13,170 nucleotides of DNA from UBA9732 sp031935845 (GCA_031935845.1 JAJBWA010000153.1:1-13170), one strand, 5' to 3'; counted from the stretch's first letter, positions 1 through 7,730 are shown. Numbers and translations are program-made. The notes: generated from the letters alone by a model not told the origin.

Positions 1-453
1 CACGGATATTCCGGCTCCGATTATCTTCTCCTTGTCCACCAGCCTGATGACGCGGATGCAGCTCTTTATGATGTCGACGCAGAACTCCTCCACGGTTTTG
101 CCTTCCGTGACGGTAGGGATGCGCTCCAGGTGCAGCGGCACGGACAGCATGTTGCACAGGGCTACCGTAGTATACCTGCTGCCGATATCCACGCTCAGAA
201 CATAGCGGGAATCCGCTACAATGGAGAGACATGTGGGTCTTCTGCCGTTGGAGCTCTCCATCTTGCCGGTTTCCTCTACAAGACCCTGGGCAATCAGGTC
301 ATCTACGATTTCTCCCGTAGAGACCTTGTTTAGATCCAGGACCCTGGCGATCTCTGCCTTGGAGAGATCATCATGGGTGCGCAGGCATCCCAGCACCCTG
401 GCCGTGTTGATCAATCTTGCTGATTTCGGTTGTGAAAGCTTCATGTCCGACAT
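1..453 (-). CDS. ROK/NagC-family transcriptional regulator, N-terminal part (cut by left edge)
   Basis: About 151 residues can be read on the minus strand before the window ends; the rest of the gene (ROK proteins are usually 380-400 residues) lies outside. Residues about 8-70 form a winged helix-turn-helix typical of ROK repressors, with the helix pair around SKAEIARVLDLNKVSTGEIV and the wing ending in NGRRPT. It continues into the ROK sugar-kinase-like fold, whose first strand and phosphate loop are LSVDIGSRYTTVAL. Family members are sugar-responsive repressors such as NagC, XylR and Mlc, or glucokinases; the DNA-binding domain argues for a regulator. The start is taken at the ATG at 453; a second in-frame ATG is at 444 and neither has a Shine-Dalgarno sequence. 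An in-frame stop lies upstream at 496-498, the same TAA that ends the MATE gene. The effector and targets are unknown; control of the starch operon to the right is possible but not shown. Confidence 0.88.
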   Translation of the reverse strand, partial: MSDMKLSQPKSARLINTARVLGCLRTHDDLSKAEIARVLDLNKVSTGEIVDDLIAQGLVEETGKMESSNGRRPTCLSIVADSRYVLSVDIGSRYTTVALCNMLSVPLHLERIPTVTEGKTVEEFCVDIIKSCIRVIRLVDKEKIIGAGISV

Positions 454-460
454 AGTTCTA

Positions 461-488
461 ATGATAGCCCAAAGGCGTTTTTTTTCAA
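461..488 (-). promoter_or_regulatory. Candidate promoter of the ROK regulator, possibly giving a leaderless mRNA
   Basis: On the minus strand, TTGAAA (488-483) is followed by a 16-base spacer and TATCAT (466-461). The expected transcription start, about 7 bases further on, coincides with the ATG at 453. The absence of any ribosome binding site before that ATG fits a leaderless message. The spacer starts with an A-run (T-run 478-485 on the plus strand). Confidence 0.45.
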
Positions 489-495
489 GTTTACT

Positions 496-1902
496 TTAAT
501 GCCTGCGGGAGTGCTTTTCCCGGAACTCAGGCAGCACTGCCTTGCCGTGTTCAGTAACGGGTCTGACCCACCTGCCGCTGTGCAGATGGATGAGCATTAT
601 CACGAACCTGATGATCTCGTCGCAGTAGACCAGCGGGAACAGCACGTAGATGGAAACCCTGAACTTGAGACCAGCCACGCAGACCACGGGAATGACCATC
701 AGGTACATGAACACGATCTCCAGCACCGTTCCCGTGACGGCATCGCCGGAAGCCCTGAAGGTGTCGTTCATGCACCAGTTTCCCATACGTATCACGGCCA
801 CCATTGTGAACACGAGTATCATGTAGCTTGCAATCTCAAACGATTGCCCGGAAAGGCTCATTATGCGCAGAAAACCCGGCTTCAGCAGGTTTATAGGCAC
901 TGCAGCTATCGCAATGGTGAAGACACACAGAGGTATGAGACGTCTGGCTTTCTCATATGCATCGTCCAGTTCTCCGGCACCCGTGGCCTTGCCCACGAGC
1001 ACGGACGATGCGCTGGAAAAGCCTGCGAAGAATCCGATTATCAGGCCCTCAAGGGTCCTGAACACCGCCAGGGCCGCGATGGTCTGCTCGCTCTGCCGGC
1101 CCAGAACCACATTCACCGTCATGTTGCCTATTCCCAGGAACACCTCGTTGATGATGATGGGATAGCATCTTGTAAAGAATTCCCTGATCTTGGGGCCAGC
1201 CCATCTGAAATGATCCCGGAACCTGAAGATGTACGGATACCTGATTACGGCACAGGAGATGAAGATGACCGCAAGGTTCACTGCGGCGGCGCAGACGGTG
1301 GCGATTGCAGCACCCCGCACGCCCATTGCCGGACAGCCGAGGTTTCCGTAGATGAACACCCAGTTGAGGAAGATGTTTGTGAACACGCTGGCCACTGCGG
1401 CATAAAGCGGGATCCTGACCTTCTCGGTGGCCCTCAGCAGGGTACTTGCGGCAATCGAGAACAGCTGGAGCGGATAGGCGAATCCTGCAATCTTCAGATA
1501 CGAGATTCCGACTTCCTGTATCGGGACCTTGTCGGTATAGAGCCTCATTATCAGATCCGGGGCAAGAAGGGCAAGGCTGGAGAACACGACTCCGACCGTC
1601 ATGATGCATGTCCAGATCAGGCCGTAGCTGCGGCAGATACCCTCCTCATCCTGGGCACCCCAGTACTGGGAGATGAAGAGCATTCCGCCTCCGACAAAAC
1701 CCCAGTATCCGGCAAGCATGAGGGTCGAGTACTGGGCGCACAGCCCTACCGCACCCACTGCTGTCTCTCCCAGACGGGCGATCATCATGGTATCCACCAT
1801 GCTGCCCGTGGTGGACAGCAGGTTCTGCAGAGCCACGGGAATGGCTATGGCTGCAACCCTGAGGATGAATGACTTCCAGTCGAATCGGTTCGGGATGTTC
1901 AT
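496..1902 (-). CDS. MATE-family multidrug/cation efflux transporter
   Basis: This 468-residue inner-membrane protein has the length and roughly 12 hydrophobic segments of MATE (MatE) antiporters, which export drugs or metabolites in exchange for Na+ or H+. Family-typical stretches are the N-terminal helix with VALQNLLSTTGSMVDTMMIA, the first loop GAQDEEGICRSYG and NWVFIYGNLGCPAMGVRGAA near residues 180-200. The second half repeats the fold from about residue 235 (CYPIIINEVFLGIGNMTVNV), as expected for a two-bundle transporter. The ATG at 1902 lies one base after the stop of the upstream secreted-protein gene and has no clear Shine-Dalgarno sequence, so translation is probably coupled to that gene. 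The ROK regulator gene begins 42 bases downstream on the same strand. The substrate cannot be told from sequence. Confidence 0.93.
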   Translation of the reverse strand: MNIPNRFDWKSFILRVAAIAIPVALQNLLSTTGSMVDTMMIARLGETAVGAVGLCAQYSTLMLAGYWGFVGGGMLFISQYWGAQDEEGICRSYGLIWTCIMTVGVVFSSLALLAPDLIMRLYTDKVPIQEVGISYLKIAGFAYPLQLFSIAASTLLRATEKVRIPLYAAVASVFTNIFLNWVFIYGNLGCPAMGVRGAAIATVCAAAVNLAVIFISCAVIRYPYIFRFRDHFRWAGPKIREFFTRCYPIIINEVFLGIGNMTVNVVLGRQSEQTIAALAVFRTLEGLIIGFFAGFSSASSVLVGKATGAGELDDAYEKARRLIPLCVFTIAIAAVPINLLKPGFLRIMSLSGQSFEIASYMILVFTMVAVIRMGNWCMNDTFRASGDAVTGTVLEIVFMYLMVIPVVCVAGLKFRVSIYVLFPLVYCDEIIRFVIMLIHLHSGRWVRPVTEHGKAVLPEFREKHSRRH

Positions 1903-1903
1903 G

Positions 1904-2515
1904 TCAGGGAGTACTGTAGACGACCGAGACCCTGGCCTTGTAGACGCCTTCGTCCAGGGGGCTCTTGCCCTTCCAGCTGATGCTGAAGGTTCCCAGGATC
2001 AGGTCTGCCTTGGTCATTCCCTTGTTGAACTGGACCTCTATCCTGTTTGCTCCGCCGGAGTGGTACACGGAGACGTTCTCGTTGGCACCCTGGAACTCGG
2101 GGATTTCCACCTCAGGACTTGAGGTCAGCAGCGGAACGGCATATTTCTGCTTGAGCGTGAGGTTGTCGGAGGAAGTCTCCCCTTCGTAGTCGTACAGATG
2201 GAATCCGTCGGCAACGATCTCTATAGTCAACCCGTATTTCTGGGCCTCGTTGTAGATGAAGACCTCATCGCTGGTCATCATGGCAAAAGTGAAGGATCCG
2301 TCCTCGGTAAGGTCCAGACCTGAAATCACGGTGGTCTCCTGCTCCGGGCTGACGAAATAGGTCAGCTGGGCCGAGCTGAGCCCGATGACTATGGAAGGAT
2401 TGACCTGAGGGTTGCCGTCGACGATGCTGGCGATGGTCACGGTGGACGAATCCGCAAACGCGGATCCCATGCAGAGAACCAGAACAAGCATCATTATCAG
2501 CGGAAACTTCCTCAT
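1904..2515 (-). CDS. Secreted/periplasmic protein of unknown function
   Basis: The protein is 203 residues from the ATG at 2515. That start has a good ribosome binding site (GGAG at 2521-2524, five-base spacer) and begins a classic signal peptide: MRKFPL, a hydrophobic core, then a signal peptidase I site after AFA (mature start DSSTVT). An upstream in-frame ATG at 2587 would add 24 non-signal residues and was not used. The mature part is soluble, about 180 residues, rich in beta-prone alternating hydrophobics, with no transmembrane segment and no cysteine. The C-terminal half (IEVQFNKGMTKADLILGTFSISW, then YKARVSVVYS at the end) reads like a small beta-sandwich, as seen in fimbrial-subunit-like or periplasmic spirochaete proteins, but I do not recognise a family. 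It is first of a minus-strand set with the MATE pump and ROK regulator. Function unknown; export is the only confident inference. Confidence 0.8.
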   Translation of the reverse strand: MRKFPLIMMLVLVLCMGSAFADSSTVTIASIVDGNPQVNPSIVIGLSSAQLTYFVSPEQETTVISGLDLTEDGSFTFAMMTSDEVFIYNEAQKYGLTIEIVADGFHLYDYEGETSSDNLTLKQKYAVPLLTSSPEVEIPEFQGANENVSVYHSGGANRIEVQFNKGMTKADLILGTFSISWKGKSPLDEGVYKARVSVVYSTP

Positions 2516-2538
2516 TCTTACTCCAAAGCCTTTGTTCA

Positions 2539-2567
2539 AAGATACACTCATATTGATATTTTGTAAA
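2539..2567 (-). promoter_or_regulatory. Promoter of the secreted-protein/MATE genes
   Basis: On the minus strand, TTTACA (2567-2562) and TATCTT (2544-2539) are separated by exactly 17 bases, a good sigma-70-type match. Transcription would start near 2532, leaving a leader of about 17 bases with the GGAG ribosome binding site before the ATG at 2515. This supports the 2515 start and places the longer reading frame (from 2587) upstream of the message. Confidence 0.6.
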
Positions 2568-2595
2568 CAATTATGACTATATATCAAAATAATTG
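2568..2595. promoter_or_regulatory. Inverted repeat in the divergent promoter region (possible operator)
   Basis: CAATTAT (2568-2574) and ATAATTG (2589-2595) are perfect inverted copies with a 14-base AT-rich spacer. The left arm directly abuts the -35 box of the leftward promoter, and the right arm lies just upstream of the candidate rightward promoter. The spacing from arm centre to arm centre is 21 bases, two helical turns, as expected for a dimeric regulator. The region is AT-rich, so chance cannot be excluded. Confidence 0.3.
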
Positions 2596-2603
2596 GCAGA
2601 AGT

Positions 2604-2631
2604 TTGTACGGACGGAGCCATTTCGTAGTAT
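2604..2631 (+). promoter_or_regulatory. Weak candidate promoter of the flavodoxin-like gene
   Basis: TTGTAC (2604-2609) and TAGTAT (2626-2631) are 16 bases apart; an overlapping TATATT at 2629-2634 is an alternative -10. The leader would run from about 2638 to the ATG at 2682. It contains a five-base inverted repeat, GGCCC (2643-2647) with GGGCC (2651-2655), and then the ribosome binding site GGGAGG (2670-2675). Confidence 0.35.
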
Positions 2632-2681
2632 ATTTAATCTAAGGCCCACGGGGCCGCAATACGCATTCAGGGAGGTTCCCA

Positions 2682-3272
2682 ATGAAAAGATGCAGCATCG
2701 TCATCCACAGCGTAAGTGGAAACTGCTTCATAATCGGTTCCTACCTCAAGGAAGCACTTGAGAAGAGAAATGTCGACGTCAGGTTCTACAGGGTCGAGGA
2801 CCCGGATCTCCATATCTGGGCAAACAAGGAAGAGACCGCCAACGATTACTACGAGGACATCATGGAACTTCCCGTGGTCACCCCCGAGAAGCTTCTCAAG
2901 AGCGACATGATCATTTTCGGCTGCCCAACCCGCTTCGGCAACATGTCCGCGGAGATGAAGGTATTCATCGACAGCACTGTGGACATGTGCGAGGACCACG
3001 CACTGGAAGACAAGTTCTTCGCATGCTTCACGTCCTGCAAGTACTCCCTCTGCGAGGGTTCCAGAGCCCTTGATTCCATGATCTTCTGGGCACAGGGCAA
3101 CGGCATGATCCACATCCCGTTCGGAATCCACAAGGAAATGCCCACCTGCCATCAGCCAGTTCAGGGAATCGCCCATCTTGAGGGAGACGAGAGCCTTGTG
3201 CGCCCGTCGGCCCAGCTGGGAGATGAGATCGACGCCTACGCGGAGAACCTGGCCTCCTACATCCAGGAGTGA
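2682..3272 (+). CDS. Flavodoxin-fold NAD(P)H-dependent oxidoreductase (WrbA-like)
   Basis: This cytoplasmic protein of 196 residues is the usual length for WrbA/flavodoxin-like FMN oxidoreductases. The N-terminal strand and FMN phosphate loop are IVIHSVSGNCFIIGSYL. The region IIFGCPTRFGNMSAEMKVFID (residues about 77-97) matches the conserved WrbA pattern G-x-PTRFGNM that binds the FMN ring. A third family region is KFFACFTS (about 111-118), equivalent to the strand before the isoalloxazine-contacting loop; family members often have a GG pair nearby which is less clear here. Such enzymes reduce quinones or other small acceptors by two electrons. Two cysteine-containing stretches (CFTSC and SLCEG) are slightly unusual. 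The start is fixed by a strong GGGAGG six bases upstream. It stands alone between the divergent region and the starch operon promoter, with no terminator visible after it. The substrate is unknown. Confidence 0.85.
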   Translation: MKRCSIVIHSVSGNCFIIGSYLKEALEKRNVDVRFYRVEDPDLHIWANKEETANDYYEDIMELPVVTPEKLLKSDMIIFGCPTRFGNMSAEMKVFIDSTVDMCEDHALEDKFFACFTSCKYSLCEGSRALDSMIFWAQGNGMIHIPFGIHKEMPTCHQPVQGIAHLEGDESLVRPSAQLGDEIDAYAENLASYIQE

Positions 3273-3291
3273 GAAAGCCTTCAGAATAAAC

Positions 3292-3320
3292 TTGTTCCCT
3301 GCAGGATCACACTGTAAAAT
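3292..3320 (+). promoter_or_regulatory. Promoter of the starch/maltodextrin operon
   Basis: TTGTTC (3292-3297) and TAAAAT (3315-3320) are 17 bases apart, a good sigma-70-type promoter. Transcription would start near 3327, about 20 bases before the pullulanase ATG, with the ribosome binding site GGGGGA at 3337-3342. An eight-base palindrome, CCTGCAGG (3298-3305), sits in the spacer where a bound repressor would block polymerase. It is the only strong promoter-like sequence I found ahead of the six plus-strand genes. Confidence 0.6.
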
Positions 3321-3346
3321 GAATAAATCATAGCACGGGGGAAGTT

Positions 3347-5956
3347 ATGAAAAAGGCTTACAGACTACTACTTATAGGAGCATTGTGCATGCTTATCGCA
3401 GGTTGTGCCACAGGCAATGTTGATGACAAAGTTCAGCCTCAGACCGTTGAAAGAGAGGAAGGATGCAATCTTCTCACGTTCTACTGGAAGGGAACGGCGG
3501 ACCTTGAAACAAGCGACGTCTGGATCTGGTGGGAAGGAAAGGACGGAAGCGGCTATCCTCTTGTTCCGTGTGAATACGGCGGAAAGTGCACGGTGAATGT
3601 CCCTTCCTACATAAAGGAAGTCGGCTTCATCGTAAGGACGGACTGTTCGGATCCGTGCCAGAACTTCTGGGGCAGCGCCAACAAGGACTGGGCCGAGGAC
3701 AGGACTGCGGTCATCGACGGTGACACCGAGATCTATCTCATCACCGGAAACGGAGCGCAGTACAGAAGCGATGACGGAGGCGTGACACTGCAGCAGATCA
3801 GGTTCTTCAATCTGGCCGGAATAATATCCCCGACACAGATCAGGTATTTCATCGCACCGGGCAACACCGAAATCGCCGGCACCATACGCGTGTCCGACGG
3901 AACCAGGAGCCTGGAAGTAACCGGAATCACGGACATGTGGCTCAACGGAACCAGCGGCGTGATCAATCTCGCCGAGGAACTGGACATCGCCACGGAATAT
4001 GAGGTCAGCATCGAAGGCTACGGAGCCAGGACTGCAATCCCGACCGAGATATTCGATTCCGAGTCTTTCATAGCCAGCTACACTTATGACGGCGATGACC
4101 TCGGTTCCACCATAATCAATAAGGATGGAAAGCAGTACACGCAGTTCAAGGTCTGGGCACCCACGGCAAGCCGCGTGGTCCTGAACCTGTTCAAAGCCGG
4201 AGACGGCGGCGAGGCTTTCGAGCAGCTTGCCATGGAAAAACAGTCCAAGGGCGTGTGGAGCCTGACATATCCGTGCGGTCACGGAACCTACTACACGTAC
4301 AGCGTGACAACGGCCGCAGGAACCCAGGAAGCTGCAGATCCTTATGCCAAGACCACAGGAGTTAACGGAAACCGCGCCATGGTCATTGACCTGGACAGCA
4401 CTGATCCCAAGGGTTTTGACAAGGACGGATACGTCAGTCTGAAGTCATACTCCGATGCCGTAATCTGGGAAATCCACGTAAGGGATTTCTCCAACCAGAT
4501 AGAAAGCTCGAAGTACAAGGGCAAATATCTTGCATTCACGGAGACGGGACTCAAGAATTCAAGCGGCATTTCCGTCGGAACAGACTACCTGAAGGAACTG
4601 GGAATCACCCATGTCCATCTTCAGCCTGTCTATGACTATGCCACGGTGGACGAGACCAGACTTGACGAGCCGCAGTTCAACTGGGGCTACGATCCCAAGA
4701 ACTACAACACCCCGGAGGGCAGCTACAGCACCGACCCCTACCACGGAGAAGTCAGGGTCAACGAGTTCAAGCAGATGGTGCAGGCACTGCACGATGCAGG
4801 CCTCGGCGTTGTCATGGATGTCGTCTACAACCATACCTACGACATCAACTCCAACCTCAACAAGGTTGTCCCCTACTACTATTACCGCTACACCACATCC
4901 GGTGTTCCTTCAAACGGAAGCGGATGCGGAAACGAGACGGCTTCGGAGCGCATCATGTTCCGCAGGTACATGGTAGACAGCCTGAAGTACTGGATGACCG
5001 AGTACCATGTGGACGGATTCAGGTTCGACCTGATGGCCATCCATGACATCGAGACCATGGCTCAGATAGAAAAGGCCCTGCATGAGATCAACCCCAGTGC
5101 CATCATCTACGGCGAAGGCTGGGCAGGCGGCACGGTGGCCATACCGGGTTCCGAGCAGGCCACACAGGGCAACATCAGCAGGATATCGGCCACAAACGGT
5201 GCGGCCGGAAGCATATCCGTGTTCAACGACTCCATCCGCGACGGACTCAAGGGAAGCGTCTTCAGCCTGATCACAAAGGGATACATAAACGGATCCGCAT
5301 CTACGGAGACAGCAAACAAGGTTGCCTTCGGAATCAAGGGCGGAGTCAAGACAAGCGGCACGTCATGGAGCGTGAAGAACGGCATGGTGGTCAACTACAT
5401 GTCGGCCCATGACAACTACACCCTCTGGGACAAGCTCGAGGCTTCCTGCAAGGGTGCCACGCGTGAACAGCTGCTTGCCATGCAGCGCCTGGGAGCATCC
5501 ATCATGATGATCTCCAGGGGTACCCCGTTCATGCTGGCCGGAGAAGAGATGCTCAGGACCAAGCACGGTGACGGCAACAGCTACATGTCGCCGGATGCCA
5601 TCAACAACATCGATTGGGAAGCCCTGACGCCTGACAGCGACGAGTATGCCATGGCAAGGTTCTACCGGGATCTGATTGCCATGAGGGAGAACCTGGGATT
5701 CTTCGGGGACTGCGACGTTACATGCAGAATCATGGACGGCTGCGCCCTTGAGGTGACATACCGCGTCCACGGCAACATCAAGGCCATGGCGATAGTAAAT
5801 CCCCTGGATTCACCATTCGGATACACCCTGCCCTCAGGCGACTGGTACGTGGCCATAGGTGCCGACGGATACCCCGTGGACACTGCCGCAGACAAGCCGG
5901 TTTCACCTCATGACGTGCAGGTTGCCGCTAAATCGGTTTACCTTGTTTACAGATGA
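3347..5956 (+). CDS. pulA: Type I pullulanase, lipoprotein (CBM41-CBM48-GH13)
   Basis: This 869-residue enzyme is expected to hydrolyse alpha-1,6 branch points of pullulan, amylopectin and limit dextrins. A lipoprotein signal ends in LIAGC with the lipidated Cys at 20, so it should be membrane anchored outside the cytoplasm. Residues about 42-141 look like a CBM41 (PUD) starch-binding module (FYWKG, VWIWWEG, GFIVRTD). A beta linker domain follows, then a CBM48-type module from about 262 (FKVWAPTASRVVLNLF), then the GH13 barrel from about 370 and a short C-terminal beta domain. The type I signature NWGYDP is at 445-450. Catalytic regions are DVVYNH (491-496), GFRFD with nucleophile Asp561, YGEGW with acid/base Glu590, and SAHDN with Asp689; all key residues are present. 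It is first in the operon and followed by a hairpin. Cell-surface versus periplasmic location is not decided by sequence. Confidence 0.95.
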   Translation: MKKAYRLLLIGALCMLIAGCATGNVDDKVQPQTVEREEGCNLLTFYWKGTADLETSDVWIWWEGKDGSGYPLVPCEYGGKCTVNVPSYIKEVGFIVRTDCSDPCQNFWGSANKDWAEDRTAVIDGDTEIYLITGNGAQYRSDDGGVTLQQIRFFNLAGIISPTQIRYFIAPGNTEIAGTIRVSDGTRSLEVTGITDMWLNGTSGVINLAEELDIATEYEVSIEGYGARTAIPTEIFDSESFIASYTYDGDDLGSTIINKDGKQYTQFKVWAPTASRVVLNLFKAGDGGEAFEQLAMEKQSKGVWSLTYPCGHGTYYTYSVTTAAGTQEAADPYAKTTGVNGNRAMVIDLDSTDPKGFDKDGYVSLKSYSDAVIWEIHVRDFSNQIESSKYKGKYLAFTETGLKNSSGISVGTDYLKELGITHVHLQPVYDYATVDETRLDEPQFNWGYDPKNYNTPEGSYSTDPYHGEVRVNEFKQMVQALHDAGLGVVMDVVYNHTYDINSNLNKVVPYYYYRYTTSGVPSNGSGCGNETASERIMFRRYMVDSLKYWMTEYHVDGFRFDLMAIHDIETMAQIEKALHEINPSAIIYGEGWAGGTVAIPGSEQATQGNISRISATNGAAGSISVFNDSIRDGLKGSVFSLITKGYINGSASTETANKVAFGIKGGVKTSGTSWSVKNGMVVNYMSAHDNYTLWDKLEASCKGATREQLLAMQRLGASIMMISRGTPFMLAGEEMLRTKHGDGNSYMSPDAINNIDWEALTPDSDEYAMARFYRDLIAMRENLGFFGDCDVTCRIMDGCALEVTYRVHGNIKAMAIVNPLDSPFGYTLPSGDWYVAIGADGYPVDTAADKPVSPHDVQVAAKSVYLVYR

Positions 5957-5990
5957 AAAATTGAGAGTTAAAATCGAAATTAAAGGGTAG

Positions 5991-6016
5991 CGGATCCGCC
6001 TTAACAGGCGGATTCG
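5991..6016 (+). terminator. Intercistronic stem-loop after the pullulanase gene
   Basis: CGGATCCGCC (5991-6000) pairs with GGCGGATTCG (6007-6016) over ten base pairs with one G-U pair, closing a six-base loop (TTAACA). Only scattered Ts follow (TCGTCCCC), so it is a weak terminator at best. It more likely stabilises the upstream message or marks a processing point within the operon. No promoter of good quality lies between it and the next gene. Confidence 0.6.
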
Positions 6017-6053
6017 TCGTCCCCATAAGAGAGAGTATCATTTTGGAGGTAGT

Positions 6054-7730
6054 ATGAAAAAACTCAGCATCATCGTTACCGCGGTCCTGCTTGTTGCCGC
6101 ACTGCTTGTAAGCTGCGCCACAGGATCCGGAAAGAAAGTGACGGTATCCTGGTATGACGGATCAAAGCTTCTCAGGGAAGACTCCGTCGCGGAAGGATCG
6201 AAGATCAAGTCATGGACGCCCGAGAAGGACGGTGCCACATTCATGGCATGGTACGCCGAAGCATCAAAGACACAGCTCTATGACTTCGACCAGCCGGTCA
6301 CCGAGGACATCGACCTCTTTGCAGGCTACAAGGGCGCATTTGTTCCCGATGAGAACACATGGTGCCTCATCGGTTCCGGTGCAGGAACCCTCAAGGGCAG
6401 CAACTGGAACGAGAGCGCAGCTGTCGAGGAGAACTTCAAGCTCACCAAGATCGATCCGAACGCAAACATCTTCGTAATCAGTGATGTCGTTCTCTACGAA
6501 GGCGACCAGTTCCAGGTCAGGGTCATGGGAACATGGACAGGCCAGCACGGTGTCGGATATCTGGACGGCTACACGGAGCTCGCAGAGGCTGACGGAGACA
6601 TCGTCGGTGAAGTCCGCGAGGACGGAGAGCGCTGGTTCTATGCAAACGGCGGTTTCGGAGAGTCCCCCAAGGGATGGAACGTCAACGTCGCAAAGAGCGG
6701 TGTCTATGACATCTTCATCGAGACAAACCCGGGTTCAAACGACTACGACAGGATGTGGCTCGACAGAAAGGGCGATGCACAGACAATCGAAATCACCCAT
6801 GACATGTATGTCGTCGGAACAGTCTTCGACTGGGCAGCAACCGAAGAAGGCCAGATGCAGACCGATGCCATCAGGGAGGACTTCTCACTCACCATCAACG
6901 TGACCGAGGAAGACTATGCAGACTGGACGGACGGCAACGCAGTCTACGGAACCACCTGCGCAGCAGTCAAGGTCCTGAACGACATCAACGGAACATGGTA
7001 CGGAGTCTCCGACCAGAGCGCCGATGCAACCAGCTGGGTGCTTTCTGCCGCAGGACAGGACAACCTGCTCCTCAAGGCCGGTCAGTACAACGTAGCATAC
7101 AACGCAGTCGCAGACATCGCCACAGTCACCCTCTCCGAGAAGGGTTACTTCCTGGCAGGCGTCGTCGACGGCGCAGACCACTGGGACTGCACGGCTGTCA
7201 ACCATCAGCTGGAGCAGCTTGATGACAAGACCATGGTCGTCTACTACACATTCACGGAAGCCGACACGGCATCCTGGATCCGTGACGCCGGAAAGAAGGG
7301 TGCCGTCAAGGTCACCTATGGCTTCAGCGGAAACAGCGCCGACGAGTGGTTCGGAACCAAGGACACCCAGGACAACCTGATGGTCGACTCCTACGGACTG
7401 TATGAGATTAAGCTCCATCTGGACGGCGGCTACATCACGGCAGAGAAGCTCGAGGGCTACTTCCTCGTCGGAACAATCGGCGACGGAGACACCTGGAGAG
7501 CCGAAAGCAAGTACTACATCGGAAAGGAGCCCAGACCTATCACATGCACCTGGACGGCCCAGGATCCCGCATCATGGCTCGGAAGCGATATCGCTGCCAT
7601 CAAGATTATCTATGTCGATGCAGAAGGCAACGTGACATGGTACGGCGCAGCTGACGGAAACAACGTCATGATTCCGAAGGTAGGAACATACACCATCACG
7701 CTCAAGGACGGAGTCGTCACCGCAAAGTGA
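6054..7730 (+). CDS. Multidomain surface lipoprotein, probable starch/maltodextrin-binding
   Basis: This 558-residue protein has a lipoprotein signal ending in LLVSC (lipid Cys at 21), then CATGSG. Residues about 28-91 resemble an InlB B-repeat/Flg_new (Listeria-Bacteroides repeat) module, shown by FMAWYAEASKTQLYDFD and VTEDIDLFAGY. Four diverged repeats appear to follow, beginning WCLIGSG (103), MYVVGTVFDW (251), YFLAGVVDGADHW (365) and YFLVGTIGDGDTW (469). The last three share an A-V/I-K core and then W-Y/F-G (Trp315, Trp432, Trp529), an Asn-Leu/Val pair and a terminal Gly-x-Tyr strand. This layout recalls SusE/SusF starch-binding lipoproteins of Bacteroidetes or CBM-like beta-sandwiches. 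No catalytic motif is visible. The start has a strong GGAGG (6045-6049). Lying between pullulanase and malE, it probably holds alpha-glucans at the surface; this is inference from architecture and context. Confidence 0.72.
   Translation: MKKLSIIVTAVLLVAALLVSCATGSGKKVTVSWYDGSKLLREDSVAEGSKIKSWTPEKDGATFMAWYAEASKTQLYDFDQPVTEDIDLFAGYKGAFVPDENTWCLIGSGAGTLKGSNWNESAAVEENFKLTKIDPNANIFVISDVVLYEGDQFQVRVMGTWTGQHGVGYLDGYTELAEADGDIVGEVREDGERWFYANGGFGESPKGWNVNVAKSGVYDIFIETNPGSNDYDRMWLDRKGDAQTIEITHDMYVVGTVFDWAATEEGQMQTDAIREDFSLTINVTEEDYADWTDGNAVYGTTCAAVKVLNDINGTWYGVSDQSADATSWVLSAAGQDNLLLKAGQYNVAYNAVADIATVTLSEKGYFLAGVVDGADHWDCTAVNHQLEQLDDKTMVVYYTFTEADTASWIRDAGKKGAVKVTYGFSGNSADEWFGTKDTQDNLMVDSYGLYEIKLHLDGGYITAEKLEGYFLVGTIGDGDTWRAESKYYIGKEPRPITCTWTAQDPASWLGSDIAAIKIIYVDAEGNVTWYGAADGNNVMIPKVGTYTITLKDGVVTAK

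Noticed and set aside
499..1872. A 457-codon open frame on the plus strand opposite the MATE gene
   Set aside because: It is rich in His, Asp, Glu and Gly with no hydrophobic core or family signal, as expected for the complement of a membrane-protein gene with GC-biased codons. The minus-strand frame is an unmistakable MATE protein.
2516..2587. Upstream start at 2587 for the secreted protein
   Set aside because: The extra 24 residues precede a complete signal peptide, and the promoter at 2539-2567 lies inside this extension. The 2515 ATG has the good GGAG site.
2573..2761. A 62-codon plus-strand frame across the divergent region
   Set aside because: It runs through both promoter areas and out of frame into the flavodoxin gene. 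It has no ribosome binding site and no recognisable sequence.
3368..4282. A 304-codon open frame on the minus strand opposite the pullulanase gene
   Set aside because: The plus strand encodes continuous recognisable CBM41 and CBM48 modules here. The antisense frame has no domain or ribosome binding site and results from codon bias.
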